DNA of 64,000 bases from Polytrichum commune. Lineage: Eukaryota > Streptophyta > Polytrichopsida > Polytrichales > Polytrichaceae. A program made the translations under genes and the position numbers. The notes under the pieces are model-generated. The model was not told the origin of the DNA. It saw only the letters and a list, made by a program, of their open reading frames with translations, and did no database searches. The stretch covers positions 38,812,001 to 38,876,000 of the forward strand of contig OX485806.1 in NCBI GenBank assembly GCA_950295325.1. Direction: 5' to 3'. Positions 1 to 13,259 of the stretch are shown here, piece after piece (positions within the stretch are counted from its first letter, which is position 1; the number at the start of each line of letters is the position of its first letter).

Positions 1-3000
1 TTGGCTATCTCCCAACCTAGGACTTGGCTATGGCCTTTCAAATATCACTAATGATGACTACGTCCATCTCAAGCCCTCTTAGTCCATTCAATTCCACTTT
101 AGCTATTGGATTTTTATCTCTCTATGCTAAAACTAAATCATCTCTGAACCACTTCACTAATCAAATGTGCACCTTTATCCTTTATGAATTATTGCCTCCT
201 CTCATGTCATTAACTTTATTCTTTCTTCTTCTGCATGGAAGATGCTTTCCTCATTGCTTGTCTCTTGAGCTTAAATCATTGTTCATACATATGGCTCAAA
301 AACTTATTCAAACTATTCAAACTATTGGAGAATCTCTTATCTCATTCCTTTCCTTTGAGTCAATTGCCCATTCTTGGACTCCAATGGCTTCTAATTTTTT
401 ACAATTCATCGCGATCACATAAACTCTCAAGGCTATCGCCTAAGGATGTCACAATCAAATTTTACTATGGCTCTCACGGCCTTCAATCTCTCTTTCCCAA
501 GCATTAATATACAACTCCCTCTCATACTATCGCGTTTTTGTCCATTCTCACGACTTTGTTAAGGTCATGTTGTCACAACCAACATGTTTCTTACCATCTT
601 TTACTCGTTTTTCTTCTTCCTCGGCCTATCGCCATAGCTTTTTTTTTTTTTTTTTTCTTTTTATTGACGCTCAACTTTGATTATCATAATCTTTGACTAA
701 CTCTATCTTAATCCTTGTAATCCTCTTGTCTAGAGTCATGGTTATAGCCATTGCTCTCACACATTCAATACCTCTCATACACTTCAAAATACATACAATC
801 AATAATCAATATGCCCATTCAAACCCGTCAAGATAGTTGTTCATTGAAGCCATTCATTCACTCTCGATATCAAAGTTACCAATAGATTTTAGAGTCCAAA
901 TCACTTAGATTTGTTTACCTAATTCCTATGTCCTCAAGCATCTTACTTGGAACTGGCCTAACATCTATTCATTTGAACTCAGTCTATGAGATTCAATCAT
1001 TTCATAAACCTATTGCTCCTCTATTGAGACTATGCACTATTTCTAATATGTCTCTTCTACTATTAACCTTTCCCTTATGGAAGTGAAAGGGATGAGAAGG
1101 TGTAGTAATTGATTTGAAGCGGCTTTATTCCTACTATGGATGACAATTCAACTACCATGTGTAGGAAGAAAAAAATAGAACTTTAGAATTTCCCGCTTGG
1201 ATCAGGCTATAGCCAAAATGTGGCTTACAAACCCCCAATCCTCCTTTACACACACACACACACACACACACATCATGCATAGGTTTAAGTGAAAGTGATT
1301 CAAAACTATATGCTAACTTTGAATTTTGTGAAGAAAAAAATCATAAACATTTGAAAAACACACTAATCTACAAAGCCAAGTAATTTATGTTAACAAAAAG
1401 AAAAATCATGAAAGTCTACATATTTTAGAAGATGGTGCAAGTAGTGTGCAAGTAGATATATTGATTTTTTTTAAACATGATAAATTTACATTGAATTTAT
1501 TTTTTCCACAAATTCTTGTAATGGTGCCCTCAAGTTCATGCTGAATTCAAGGAATATGACAAAAATCCAACTTCAAAATATTTAAGGTCATGAAATCTAC
1601 ATTCAAAACCAACTTTAGCCATTACCTTTTGAGCAATACTTCTAATGATAAGTTTTGAAGATCTCATCTTGATATTCTATATTTAAGTATTTAATATAAC
1701 AATAGAGGCCACCAAACATAACAATAGAGGGCACCATGAAAAATTCCAATTTAAACAACACTTTGCTACTAATTCTAGGCATTTGACCCAAAAAAAATTA
1801 TGTTTTTAGAATATTGAAGTTCTTTTCCGTATACTTGACCGTGCTTGCTCTCTATCCCCAATCTTGATAACAATGAACTACAAAGTATGGTACATTTGAG
1901 GGACATTTGTAATCATTTAGAGAGAGAGAGATGTGCTTCTCATGCAACTTTTTGCCTTCTAAAGTAGATGTGCCTAATTCTCACGCAACTTATGTATTAA
2001 AAACGTGCCTTTCATATCCCCCCACTCCTCACACACACATGTTTTTAAGAGTGTGTGTAAATATAACTCATTGATGAGACTTGTAACTAGATTCGGAATG
2101 AGAGTACCAAGTCATTTGCTTAAAGTTATGAATCCAAATATTTCTATCATAATCTAGGAATTTTGTCACATGGTCAAATTACATTTGTGAAGTTATTTGC
2201 TCATAATTTGCATAACTCATACTCTAGGGGCTAAGGGGGTGGCCTCTTATTGAAATCCTAAATGATATGCACGGGTGACTGTGAAAATATAACCCCTAAA
2301 TATGAGAAACTTAAAGACAGAAAAATGAATGTATATGTATTAATGGTAGGCTAGAAAATGAATTCATGAATTCATATTATTTATACTAAGCTTTTCAATT
2401 TGATGTGGTAAATGTTTCCACTACAAACACCATATATATTTCATGAAATAAATAGGTCTTAGATTACATGTACAATCCATTGTCACTTTCCAATGAGATT
2501 GTCATTGAACAATATTTCATCCATAAGATGTAACTCATTACAATTTGACTTTAAAACACATGTCATTGAAGCTCAGGCAATAATAGCATCTAAATTACCA
2601 TCATACGAAGAATTGAATTAAAAGTCGGATTGACCTTTTGAATTTCTAAAAGAAGACATGTCTTATCTTTCTAAGTGCATATGCAATGATATCTCCACAA
2701 TTGCATAAAAAACACAAAGACAAAAGCAAAGTAACTCATCGGCTATTTGGAGAGCAAGATTCAAGGGAGTTGATGAGTGCCCCAAGAACCTCTAGTTTGG
2801 AAAACCTAGAACTCAAATGCAAACCCTAACTAGAGTAGTAAGTCATTGGTGACTATTACCAGATGACAACAATGAATGAAATTATATATTAGATGAATTA
2901 GCACATAACCTGTTGAATTTTCTCTAACCCTTCGGGCCCCTTTTGTATTGCCTTTACTACAAAAATCATGATAGTCTTTTTGGATGTATATACTAGAGAG

Positions 3001-3112
3001 AAAAAATATACATATCCCTTATGTATACTATGTACTCTAATGCATGGTATAATACCCCTTGTTACACTCATGTGGGTTTGTATGTGGTAAGATGAGTCCA
3101 TCTCATATGTTC
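1..3112. other. AT-rich intergenic stretch, nothing recognised
   Basis: No coding pattern, terminal repeat or known element family was recognised here. The first 1.1 kb is rich in C and T on the + strand and has an open frame at 24-422 (132 codons) without any recognisable domain; its composition explains it. A poly-T run lies near 640-660. Short AG and CA tracts occur but no gene is supported. Confidence 0.5.
1248..1272. repeat. (CA)n microsatellite
   Basis: About twelve uninterrupted CA units are visible. Useful as a potential polymorphic marker; no other function is suggested. Confidence 0.95.
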
Positions 3113-3115
3113 TAA

Positions 3116-3725
3116 GAGGTTGTTTACACCATGGACCATGAATTCGTCCTAAGGCCTTGTAAAATTTGTGATTGGTTGTTGAAATCGTCCCGGGACCACT
3201 AAGGAAAAAATGCCCGAGTGACCATGGAGTTCAAGGTCCCCAAAAGACATATTTTAAGGTCTACATTATCCACTAACACGGTTCAATGAGTTTTGCAATG
3301 GGAGAGGCAAAAGAGGTGCTCTAGTAGAAAAAGGCAAGGACCATGGCGGAGAAATGCTACTATAATAGATTTTTAATGAATTTTTTTTGGGGGAAGAGAA
3401 GACAAAGTCAAGAGAATGGTCAAGTTCTCATTTTGATTTTGTTTGTTTGTTTTTTTTTTTTTTTTTTTTTTTCCCCCCCCCCCCCCCCTCGTCCCCAACA
3501 AAACTACCCTTTTTGAGCATATATACTAAAAAGGTGCATTCACTTTTTGGTGCATGGTTATTCCTCTTGGTCCACATTCAGTTTACACCTGATGAGGGGC
3601 CCAAAAGATTTGTAAATTGGTTTTTTTTAAGAAATCAGACCATAGAAGTTCGACCATGAGGTCGAACCATGAAAAATTACCATCCTCCATGGTTTGACTT
3701 CATGGTCCATGGTGTAAACCAACCC
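3116..3725. mobile_element. MITE with GGTTxGTTTACACCATGG ends
   Basis: The left end (GAGGTTGTTTACACCATGG, continuing GACCATGAA) and the reverse complement of the right end (GGGTTGGTTTACACCATGG, continuing GACCATGAAG) match over roughly 27 bp, giving terminal inverted repeats on a 610-bp unit. Flanking triplets are TAA (3113-3115) and TAG (3726-3728), compatible with a decayed TWA duplication of the PIF/Harbinger (Tourist) type. The interior has a long T run followed by a C run near 3452-3488 and no credible coding sequence; the 90-codon frame at 3387-3659 is a poly-F/poly-P product of those tracts. Confidence 0.7.
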
Positions 3726-3785
3726 TAGGTTATAAGGAAAGAGCATGAAGTTGTACATGGTACACGTACATAATAAAGCTACATA

Positions 3786-4965
3786 CAATCTAACCTTGAT
3801 AATGTCACACCATCCGTTTCACCAAAAAGAGTGATATAAACAAGGTGTGACATATTTGATAATGTCACATTTTGAAGATTTGTGCATAATGTGATATTAT
3901 CAAAAAAATAGGTAGAAAATCAAAATAAAATTACAATGTAAAAAAAAAATAACAAATACGAGACTTCAATATTACCAAATTCACAAAGCTCTACAACAAT
4001 GCCAACGAAGGCTTACAAGAGCAAAAAACCAGCCAATCACTAGCTTCCAATGTAGCAACAACAACAACAAAAACAACAACACAACGAAGAACACCTGCAC
4101 TGCAAACCAATTGAACTAATTCAGCTTAAGTCGACATTGCTCTGTACCTGGACCAACTTAGCTAAACCATAGAACTTAACTTCCTGAATTACTTCACACA
4201 AGCCGAAACCCTCATGATCAATTCTGGAATACACAACATGCAGGTGATGGCATTGGTGTCTTCCACACGCAATACCTATATGCTCACTCCTAATTTCCGT
4301 GTTCCCATCTATGAGAGAAAGCTAGAAATAGAGCCGAGAAGGTTATCTCCAAAACTAGGAAACGAATCAGATGGGCGCCCAAACTAATTAACCAGTGATA
4401 AATAACCCTCTAACTTAGTTTATAGATTTTGCTAAACAAAATTGGGGATCTCCCTCTACTTCCCAAATGTGAGTACCTTCTAGAAACCCCAATTCTAGCT
4501 CCGTGAAGCAAAATTCCTTGGTTTCTTCTTCTTCTTCTTGTGCCCACATGCGTGAACACCGTGAAAAGACACACAGTTGAACACATGTGACGGAAGGTGG
4601 GGTGCATAGAGGCCGAGAAGTCTTGACAGTGCCGTGAAAAGACAACACCTTTGAGTGCCGTGTATAGACAGCACCGTTCAAGGTTGGTGCACGATCAAGT
4701 TCCAAGAATAGCATTGCATTTATCATAGGGGCGGCGCATGACTTTTTCGGCTACTTCAATATGTCCATCCAACCATCACATACAATCCATCCATACTTGG
4801 TATTATCACATTTACACGACGGATTTTGGAAAAAAATAGTGACATTACCAAGGGTGATAGGGATAATAACGAGGGAGTTTTACACTATGAAAATTGGTTT
4901 CAAACTTTTAGGTGACAATATCAAGGTGTTCTATTAACAAGGGTGACATTATCAAGGTTAGACTA
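3786..4965. mobile_element. pogo/Tc1-mariner-like non-autonomous element
   Basis: The left end reads CAATCTAACCTTGATAATG and the right end, reverse-complemented, TAGTCTAACCTTGATAATG. TA lies on both sides (3784-3785, 4966-4967). These ends resemble the CAGT-AACCT ends of plant pogo-like families such as Emigrant/Lemi1 (family knowledge). Subterminal blocks, for example around 3800-3955 and 4756-4965, recur in inverted orientation in the copy at 53920-54524. Between them, 3960-4755 is unique to this copy, richer in GC, and on the - strand reads like the 3' end of a transcript with an open frame (4726-4415, 103 codons) carrying a Glu run. That middle part may be a captured host fragment or an old internal sequence; it matches nothing I know. 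Confidence 0.75.
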
Positions 4966-5022
4966 TATCGCTTGCATGATAAAAGTACATGTTTTACCTT
5001 CACTCTCGAAAGTTGAGAACTA

Positions 5023-5395
5023 CACAAGATATGGTATTTAGTGTCACCAATTCTAATTGTCTTGCTCAACACTAATTGTAAACCGCCTGTGTAAACCTAA
5101 CATTATTTTTCATTCCTTTAACAAAAAGAAGAAGTACAATGTTGTAATTATCGTCACTAACTAAGTGATTTTCCATCCAAATTTCAATCGATTATGAAAA
5201 TATTACATTACGGACATGTTAGGATGCATAATATTTTAAACTTTGTTGCAATGATATATTGGCATTTGGATAAACTGAAAGTAAGTTGGGATGATAATAT
5301 TTGTAAATTTTATTCATAAAAAGTGTCAATTAAAAAGTTACCACATTGACATAAAATACCATATGACACTGAATACAATATTTAGTGTACTGGTG
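5023..5395. mobile_element. TA-flanked MITE (CACxAxATAT...ATTTAGTGTC family)
   Basis: The unit is flanked by TA on both sides and has loosely matching inverted ends with the block ATTTAGTGTC near each. Related units lie at 24981-25324, 31917-32161 and inside 56745-57796. TA duplications point to a Tc1/mariner (Stowaway-type) origin. No coding sequence is seen. Confidence 0.6.
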
Positions 5396-6937
5396 TAGGA
5401 AATCAGTTTGCTTGGCATGACTTCAATGATAATTAGTGGACACAACATCCATTTTGTGGGAACAATTCATATAGGTGGGCAACATATATGCATCACTTGA
5501 TTTCTTTTCAAACTTAGAAAAACATAACATGCATATTCATATATAAATAAATATGAAGGTAAAAACATGGCTTATAAACTATGTAAAAAACACAATGTTG
5601 TTTATCTTGTATGATCATTCTTGTGATCGGCAGTCAAGGGCGAATTATCATTTTATATAGAGCCAATCTAGATATAAGTAAGAAATACATTTGGGGTCAT
5701 AAACATTCATAACATTATTCAGATCCATAACAATGTTCTGTGGGACTAACAATATTCCACATAATATTCAAGGAATATTCTCCACATTCAAACATTATGA
5801 GTAGGATTTGAATTTTGAAGTTTTTTTCCACTATGATCTTTGTACAAACCATCCCTTGTCTAGCAAGTGCCTTCTTCAACCACACTATGTTTACTCAGAT
5901 CGATTGAACAAAGATGTTATAACATTATTAATTTTTGTGTTCCTTTGCTCATTCTCAATAAATGAGATGCCATATTCCATGGGGACCTTGCTACAAACTT
6001 CACTTGAAACCATAATTTTTTAAAATCAATGCATGTTCTTCCTAGTCCTGGACCAAATTAGTCTCATGCCTAGGATGAGTGATAGGTATAACTTAGCAAT
6101 GTTATGTCCTATAGTGAACATAACAATCTATTTAATGTCTCCAACTTCACCGTTACATCATATCATTGCAAGTTCTTTGGCGGCAGTTTACACTCAAGAC
6201 CCAATGGTAGCCCACTATGTGGATGAGCCTAGTTTAGAGAACTCATGGTAGCCGTTTGTTTTTAAGGTTTGGGTTTCTGAGTATCGAGCTTGGTAAAATT
6301 CATTGTGTTTGCCGCAATTACTTTGGCAATGACCTCGGTAATTGCCTTTCAAATGAGCCAAAAATCATCCCCACAAACCACCAAAACACATGGAGTTGGG
6401 GGTAATTTGCTACAATAGAGTTATCCGTAAAGTCCCTTGGAGAGGGACGAAACCGTGGGCTTGGATCCTTCTTTCTTTGAGAAAGCTTTCTATTAAGAGC
6501 TCGTTAGCTTGTTGTGTTTTGAAGATTATTTTGAAAGTTGGGTGAAACTTATGAGACTTCCTTTTTCCACCTCTCAAACTTTGTGAGAATTTTAGGATCT
6601 GTAATAGGGTATGCTCATGGAATTCACTATCCTAAATCTTGGATCACCATATGCAAGGCTAACTTGGGCCACTCATCCTAGTAAGAAAACCCAGAAAGTT
6701 GATTTTAAATAGCCCGATACCACTCTTTTGTGTATGGTACTTTAAACATCGAGAAAACTTGGATGGCTTTGTGTTAATTAATAAACTCATGGTCCGGGAC
6801 TAAACCCATGGTTTCATCTACATACTTTATGAATAACTCTAATGAGTACTGGAATGCATGCCATATAGATGGGATCCCAACCTTCCCCTAAAACCGTTCC
6901 TTCAAATATAAAATAACCTCCACCGTGATCCCGGGTT
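5396..6937. other. Intergenic stretch, nothing recognised
   Basis: AT-rich sequence without recognisable coding or element structure. Open frames at 5808-6023 and 6033-6251 are short and have no domain or splice context. Confidence 0.45.
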
Positions 6938-8152
6938 TCAATGGACAATATCCTCCCCCCTACGAGCCTTTTGGGGGAGGTAGATATGGGTAGGGGCAGC
7001 TGCCCCACAAAGAAATCGAGATTTTTAGGACCCAATTGAAAACCCTGCCCAACTTCGAAAAAACCATCGCCTTGTATTCTTGAAGGCCACTTCTCCACAA
7101 ATCCCATATTGAGTGCACTTCACCTTCAAAGTCCAAAATCCTATATATATATATATTCACTTCCATTGAGTAAATAAGCAATTGATTGGGTTTCATTTTC
7201 GAAGTGAAAACATCAATAAAGCATGTAATTAACTTGGAAGTCAAAGATATTACAAAAATCCTCGTTAGCATTGATATTATAATTTTTGTGACTTAGCATT
7301 GATGGGACTTTTGTCATTCTAAAGTGGAACTATAATTAGTCATCTATTTTCAATATGTTAAATTTATAATATTTTAGTTAATGCCTTCTAATTTCACAAA
7401 GTATTCATACACATTCAAACAAATTAAGTGTGATCAAATGTAATTAAGTCTAATTAACTGTATTAGAAGGTAATTGAGCACAAAGCCTAGGTTTCTACAA
7501 GTATTCATACAAGTATTCGCACTAATTGAGCCTGATTATATGCAAGTAAGTGCACTCAGCCTAATTGAGTGTAATGAAGCCTAAACAAGTGTAATCAAGG
7601 CACTCAATTACCTTCTAACACAGTTAATTAAACTTAATTAAATTCAATCTCACTTAATTAGTTTAAATGTGTATGAATACTTTGTAAAAGTAGAAGGCAT
7701 TAACTAAAACATCATAAAATAAACATACTAAAAAACAAAACACTAATATTAGTTCCAATTTATAATGACAAAGACCCTTTCAATGATAAGTCACAAATAT
7801 TACAACCTCAATGCTTATGAGGATTTTGTAATATCTTTTACTTCCAAGATGATCACATGCTTCATTGATGGTTTCACTTCGAAAACGAAATCCTAACCAA
7901 TTGCTTATTTACTCAATGAAAATGAACACACATATATTGGATTTTGGACCTTGAAGGTGAAGTACACTCAATATCAGATTTGTGGAGAAGTGACCTCCAA
8001 AAATACAAAGACAATGATTTTTTCAAAGACAGGCAGGACGAAAAGAAGTTTTCGGTCGGGTCCAAAAAATCTCGATTCTTTTGTGGGGCAGCTGCCCTTG
8101 CCCGTATCTACCTCCCCCAAAAGGATATTTGTCCGCCCCAAGTGTTCATTGT
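6938..8152. repeat. Long foldback (inverted repeat) with about 540-bp arms
   Basis: The sequence from about 6938 to 7480 reappears as the reverse complement at about 7600-8152. Shared blocks include GGGGGAGGTAGATA, GGCAGCTGCCCC, CACTTCTCCACAAATC and GAGTAAATAAGCAATTG. The spacer is roughly 120 bp. By eye the arms match at something like 80-85%, so the structure is not recent. It could be a foldback transposon, a MULE-like element with long terminal repeats, or an inverted duplication that could yield hairpin RNA. No clear target duplication was found, and the several open frames here are shadows of the repeat arms. Confidence 0.8.
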
Positions 8153-8413
8153 TGGGGGTCGGAGTCGTGAATTAGGCTGGCAATGGGATAAGGATTGGGC
8201 TTCATGCAATGGACGGCTCATGTGAAGGTCAAAAAGCAGCTTGGGCAAACCTGAAAGTCTTTCAAGAGGCTCGAAAGGACACTTCCACAAGAGGCTTCCA
8301 TCTTTTTATAAACGATTTCACTCCACAAATAACATTAAAAACTTCGAATTTGTTAGTCAAGTCTACACCGAATATCCCGATTACTGTGTGTCGTTATATG
8401 GAGTCACGCAGTG

Positions 8414-8873
8414 CTATAACTTACTATATGAGAGGGTAATACTTTACCAAGCAAAGTTATTTATGTTTTTCATAATGTCTAAGCAACCTATCGAGCTTTA
8501 GTTTGGAAAATTTGAACTCACAAGTAAGATGTTATTGCATTGCATCACTCCGAATAGTGTAACACACACTGATCGTAATAATCGATGTAGTTGGAATGAA
8601 TTGATCGACCCTCAACCTTGTAGGGAACTTGTTTTTAACTTAATGTGCTATAACTTACTGTACGAGAGGGTAATACTTTACCAAGCAAAGTTATTTATGT
8701 TTTTCATAATGTCCAAACAACCTATCGAGATTTAGTTTGGAAAATTTGAACTCACAAGTAAGATGTTATTGCATTGCATCACTCCGAATAGTGTAACACA
8801 CACTGATCGTAATAATCGATGTAGTTGGAATGAATTGATCGACCCTCAACCTTGTAGGGAACTTGTTTTTAAC
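8414..8873. repeat. Direct tandem duplication, about 230-bp unit
   Basis: The unit 8414-8647 is repeated at 8648-8873 with only a few differences, for example TATATGAGAGG versus TGTACGAGAGG near the start. Near identity indicates a recent duplication. Two overlapping open frames here (8241-8501, 8529-8735) end in almost the same peptide because of the duplication and are not considered genes. Confidence 0.9.
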
Positions 8874-9901
8874 AAAGATGTTTCATCCAAGATGGGCGAG
8901 TTTACATAGACACCATGAACGCCAATCCTTCAAGTTGAATCTCGTACACTATGGTCATTTTTTTTCTAGACAACTGTAGCCATCGCTTCAAAAAAGAGTG
9001 TGATTGATGCTCAATGTTTAGAGTGTATTGTAGCTCTACAACGTGCTACAAGGCAATGTTTACAGTGATGTTCGGTTGGATTGCACCATGCTAATTTAGC
9101 ACCACGTTCAACACTATTTAGGTTGTTATTGTATCCTTGATCTTGGTATTTTTTACCTAATGCAATTGGAGTAATTTATCTTCCATGTCCAAGGTTTATA
9201 TACATGTCGTAAATGTAGTTGGGAGAGCCTCGTGGTAGATCATACATCTACTATCATGGGTAGGTTTTCATCGTTTAGTCAAAGTAGGGTAGTCCATAAA
9301 CAAGGTATTTGTTGTATCAAAGGAGGGCTATTATATATGTATATATATATATATAGAGAGAGAGAGATCCACCACAACAGATGATGTGACCAAAGACATG
9401 GTGTGGTTTATTATTGGTACCTAAAATTTTGAAATTTCTTAGAGATAATTTTTTATGTATAAAATATGCCATATTGGAGTATACTAATGTAATATTCTAT
9501 ATAACACACCCATTATTTTTAGATATAATATACCATGTGGGATAAATTTTCTTCATATTGATAATGAAGCATTTGTGTATTTTTTGTGCCATCGAGTGTG
9601 TAATGACAACATCTATGAAACCTAGTTTATTGAAGTTTATAAATTATGGATGTTAATACAAAAGCAATTGTCATTTGGATCTCAATGTTTCTTGGTGCAT
9701 TCCTTGATATCTTAGTCTTAGTTTTGACACTCAAACCACTAGAAAGATCTTTGTCTTGATATTTGGATTTCATTTTAAAAATTTACTTCAATTTGTTATA
9801 ATAGATTAAGGGGCTGAAAAATATCCCCCTTTTCAATTTATAAGTAAATACATGGACCCTTAAAACACCATGAATTAGATAAATAAGCAATTGAATGGTA
9901 T
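8874..9901. other. AT-rich stretch with TA/GA microsatellite
   Basis: Nothing coding was recognised. A TA run passing into a GA run lies near 9333-9367. Confidence 0.5.
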
Positions 9902-10560
9902 GTTTAATTAGTATAGGCTATCAAAATACCCCCTACCATAGTACCCCTTAGTCGCACGTGATATACAAACCTCCCCAAGGAATCATGCCTATGGAGATCA
10001 AGCATATTTTTATTTATTCGTTAGTAACCATGTTTATGATTACAATAAAATGACATGTCCCTACAAACCTATCCCTAGTGTCATTGAATGATCACGTGGT
10101 CTTAAGAAGATGAATGCTCTGTTTAATTAGTCTGGGCCATCAAAATTCACCCCCTACAATAATATCCCTCAGCCACACGTGATATACAACCCTCCCCAAG
10201 GAATCACGTCCATGTGGATCAAACACATATTTATTTATTCACTCTTAACCATATTTTTAATTATAACAAATTGATATGTACCTATAAACCAAGACCTAGT
10301 TTCATTGCATGATCGTGCGGGCTCAAGAAGATTGTATGTTACATGGTAATATAATGTTATAATGTAACTTGGATCTAGTGTCAGTACGGAATCACGTGGT
10401 CTAAAGAGGATTGTATGTTGCAGGGAATATAATGTTATAATATAACTTGGATCCAGTGTCATTACAGGATCACGTGATGTTAAGAGGACTGTATGTTACA
10501 TGGTAATATAATGTTATAATATAACTTGGATCTAGTGTCATCACGGGATCATGTGGTCTT
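9902..10560. repeat. Composite tandem repeat array
   Basis: Two copies of a roughly 219-bp unit begin at 9902 and 10121; both start GTTTAATTAG and contain CACGTGATATACAA. They run into about three copies of a roughly 80-bp unit between about 10310 and 10560, each holding ATAATGTTATAAT and ATCACGTG-like blocks. The array is non-coding; the 75-codon - strand frame over it is a repeat artefact. Confidence 0.85.
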
Positions 10561-11500
10561 AATACTATGTGCTACATGATCGCAAGGTCATTAGAACATT
10601 ATATGATCTACTACAATAATACATTTCCAATTCACATCCATAGACTATAAAACCATATAATGAAAAGAACTAGTAGTAAGACCCCAAAATTCATGTAATG
10701 TGGCAACGATTCATGATCTTCGCAGTGATTTTAGATAGTGTACTGCAATTAGGTACAAGCTGCCTTACCTTATTCAACTCATATTGTAAATTGACATATG
10801 GATTGTGAGAGATGTTTTCCATGAGAGTTGACATCAAGCTAGATTGAAAACACATTTATTTACTCATTATTTGTGTGGTTGATGACCATGACAAACGGAT
10901 AGTTAACTTTAAAAAAAGGTGGATACTAAACCTCCACATGCAACTGGTTCCAACTTTTTGGGTTTCATGTGTCAAAAGTATGGTGTTTTTTTTATCACAA
11001 CAACTTAATATCATAAAAAATTAAAACCGAGAGTGTTAGACCTATGTTTTCACATCCCTTTGTAGTTCATAATCGTTGGATAGAACAACTGTGTTGATGG
11101 ATGCGATGATGGGGCGAGGTTCATGTGGGGAGAGAGGGAATTATCATGTACAAGAGTACCTCTATCCATCCAACATAAAATCATGAACCCCTAAAGGTTT
11201 GTTGCCAATTCATCTCAGATGACCTTGTGTAACTAAATTGGGCTCTGTACAGCTAATTCTGATGTCAAATCGCCAAAAACCAAGTAACCTCCGAGCTAAT
11301 ACTTTGTCAGGGCTTTTATGCTGGATGAATGAGAGGCACGCTTGTATGCGGCAATTCCTTCTCTCCGTGGAGCGGAATATCACCTCGATTTACAAGTGTC
11401 TGTACAGTGACTTAGATAAAAATCCATCAAAAAGATAAGCTTGCCAACTGAATTCTCGAAGTTTTTTGCACAAGATTTTTGCAACGAAAACCAAAGAGCT
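10561..11500. other. Intergenic stretch, nothing recognised
   Basis: No coding, repeat or element signal was identified. Base composition becomes less AT-rich toward the right end, where the transcript-like region begins. Confidence 0.45.
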
Positions 11501-11976
11501 TATTTACTGGTTGCGGGTTGGCTGGCCTGTCCCGGAGGATCCTGAGCCGCTCAGCCATTGAACCTTAGTCCTACAAGTTCTCGGTAGACTCCTGGCAGGT
11601 TTGTCACCAGAAGGGTAGTGAAAGGTTTACCTCTACTTACATATATGAGAAAGTAGTCCTTTTTAACGCAATCGAGCGTTTTGAGAGTTTCGGAGAAGAG
11701 AAGAGAAGCCTGAGAAAAGAGATTCGTGGAACTTCTACTTGTTCTTCTACTTCTTCGGTGGGAGGTCACCAAGGCACAAAAGCAAGCTTCTGTTGTTATC
11801 CCCAACAAGCTTTGTTCACAGAGTCCGAAAGTGCACGGAAAGTTTCTTCAGTGTAATAGACGTAAGAGAAGGCGAGAAGAGAGAAAAGTTCCTCCTTCGG
11901 TGGGTTGTGATGCAGTACATGCTTTTGTTGTTACCTTACCTCAGCAAACTTTGTCAGATTTTGGGTTGAAGACGAG

Positions 11977-11979
<3 letters not shown>

Positions 11980-12006
<27 letters not shown>
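11980..12006. repeat. (GA)n microsatellite
   Basis: An uninterrupted run of GA units, typical of plant 5' leader regions, inside the transcript-like stretch upstream of the 15.4-kb gene. Confidence 0.95.
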
Positions 12007-12011
<5 letters not shown>

Positions 12012-13259
12012 CTACAGTTGTGCAGAGAGAGTATTGCTACAGTTGCGCAGAAGGAGGAGTATAAGGATTACGAGGAGTACGGTGCCGGTGTAATTACAAT
12101 TCGGCTCAGTAGGTGTGATGCTCACCTCTGGATCAAGCCCCCTTGAATATGGATTCAGGGATCCTCGAGGTTGCTAGAAGAGTCTCTTACTGCATCCTGT
12201 TCGTAGAGGAGCCTGCCCTCTCCTCCTTCAAGGTGGCATACCGCAAGAGCTCTAAAAACCGCGTCGTCAACCAAATCCACTAAAACATTGAACTTGCTGC
12301 ATCAGAATACCTAGTTTGATCACGGGTTCTACTTTCCGGCCTTTCCAAGGCTTGCAACTTGTGACCTGTTTTGTGGCTGTTGAAGGATCTTCGGACGGTG
12401 GGCTTACTTTTTAGACTCGAAAGACACCCGAACCCCAAGATTTCTTCAAAGATGCCAGAACTTCACGAAGGCAAGGATAAGATGGAGTGTCGATCACGGC
12501 ATTCTGCTCCTATGTAAGCTCTTCATGCCATCCCTAACCCTGCTCACATGTCAATAGTTCGAACCATCGTTGTTGGTGGCTTTACAAGGTTCACACACTG
12601 CCATAGGGTTAAGTACATTACTAGAATCACCAGAGTGTGCGCAATTTTCATTAAAAAATTTATCTTGGAAGAGAACAGGGAAGTAAGTGCAGGTTTCTCT
12701 TGCTATGATTGAGGGTTTGTTCAAGCTGGTACCAGGTCTACAGGGTTAGATGCTTATGGCTGGCTGGAGGGAGGGAGGAGGTGGGTGGCGGTGAGTTCTG
12801 CAGTCAACTCCTCCATCTTCCTCAGCCTAGATGCAAGATATAACAGCTAGTTTTAGATTTCAGAACGATGAGATCCTAACTTTGAAACTATTTCTGTGGA
12901 GATCGGTTGCTGCTCGAAGGATGTTCTGCGTAAGAAGAAACATTGAAAGTGCCTGAGTTGGATGTTGGATTGTATGAAGTTCGATCTTGACTTACAGAGA
13001 TGCCGGCGATGCTTGCAATTTATCGTTTTGGCTAGGGTTTCTGTTGTTTGGTCTTTGCCGTGTCAAGCCAGGAGTGTCAAGTGTCACCAGTGTGTTTAGA
13101 GCTTTTGAGGAGTTTTGGTGTCTAGCTTGCAACATAAGCTAGGGTTAAGATTTCTAGTGACCCGAATGTGATTAATGCTTTGTTAGTTGCAAGTGCGAAC
13201 TGTCCACCAATCTTTTGATTTGGCAGAGGAAAGCAAAGATTAGCCCAAATGGTCGGATC

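Noticed and set aside
24..422. 132-codon frame at the window start
   Set aside because: Composition is driven by C/T-rich sequence; no domain, no splice context, and the frame may be cut by the window edge.
3387..3659. 90-codon frame with Phe and Pro runs
   Set aside because: Produced by adjacent poly-T and poly-C tracts inside a MITE.
11726..12064. 112-codon frame in the leader region
   Set aside because: Ends in an Arg-Glu run from the GA microsatellite and overlaps other frames of equal quality; more likely untranslated leader.
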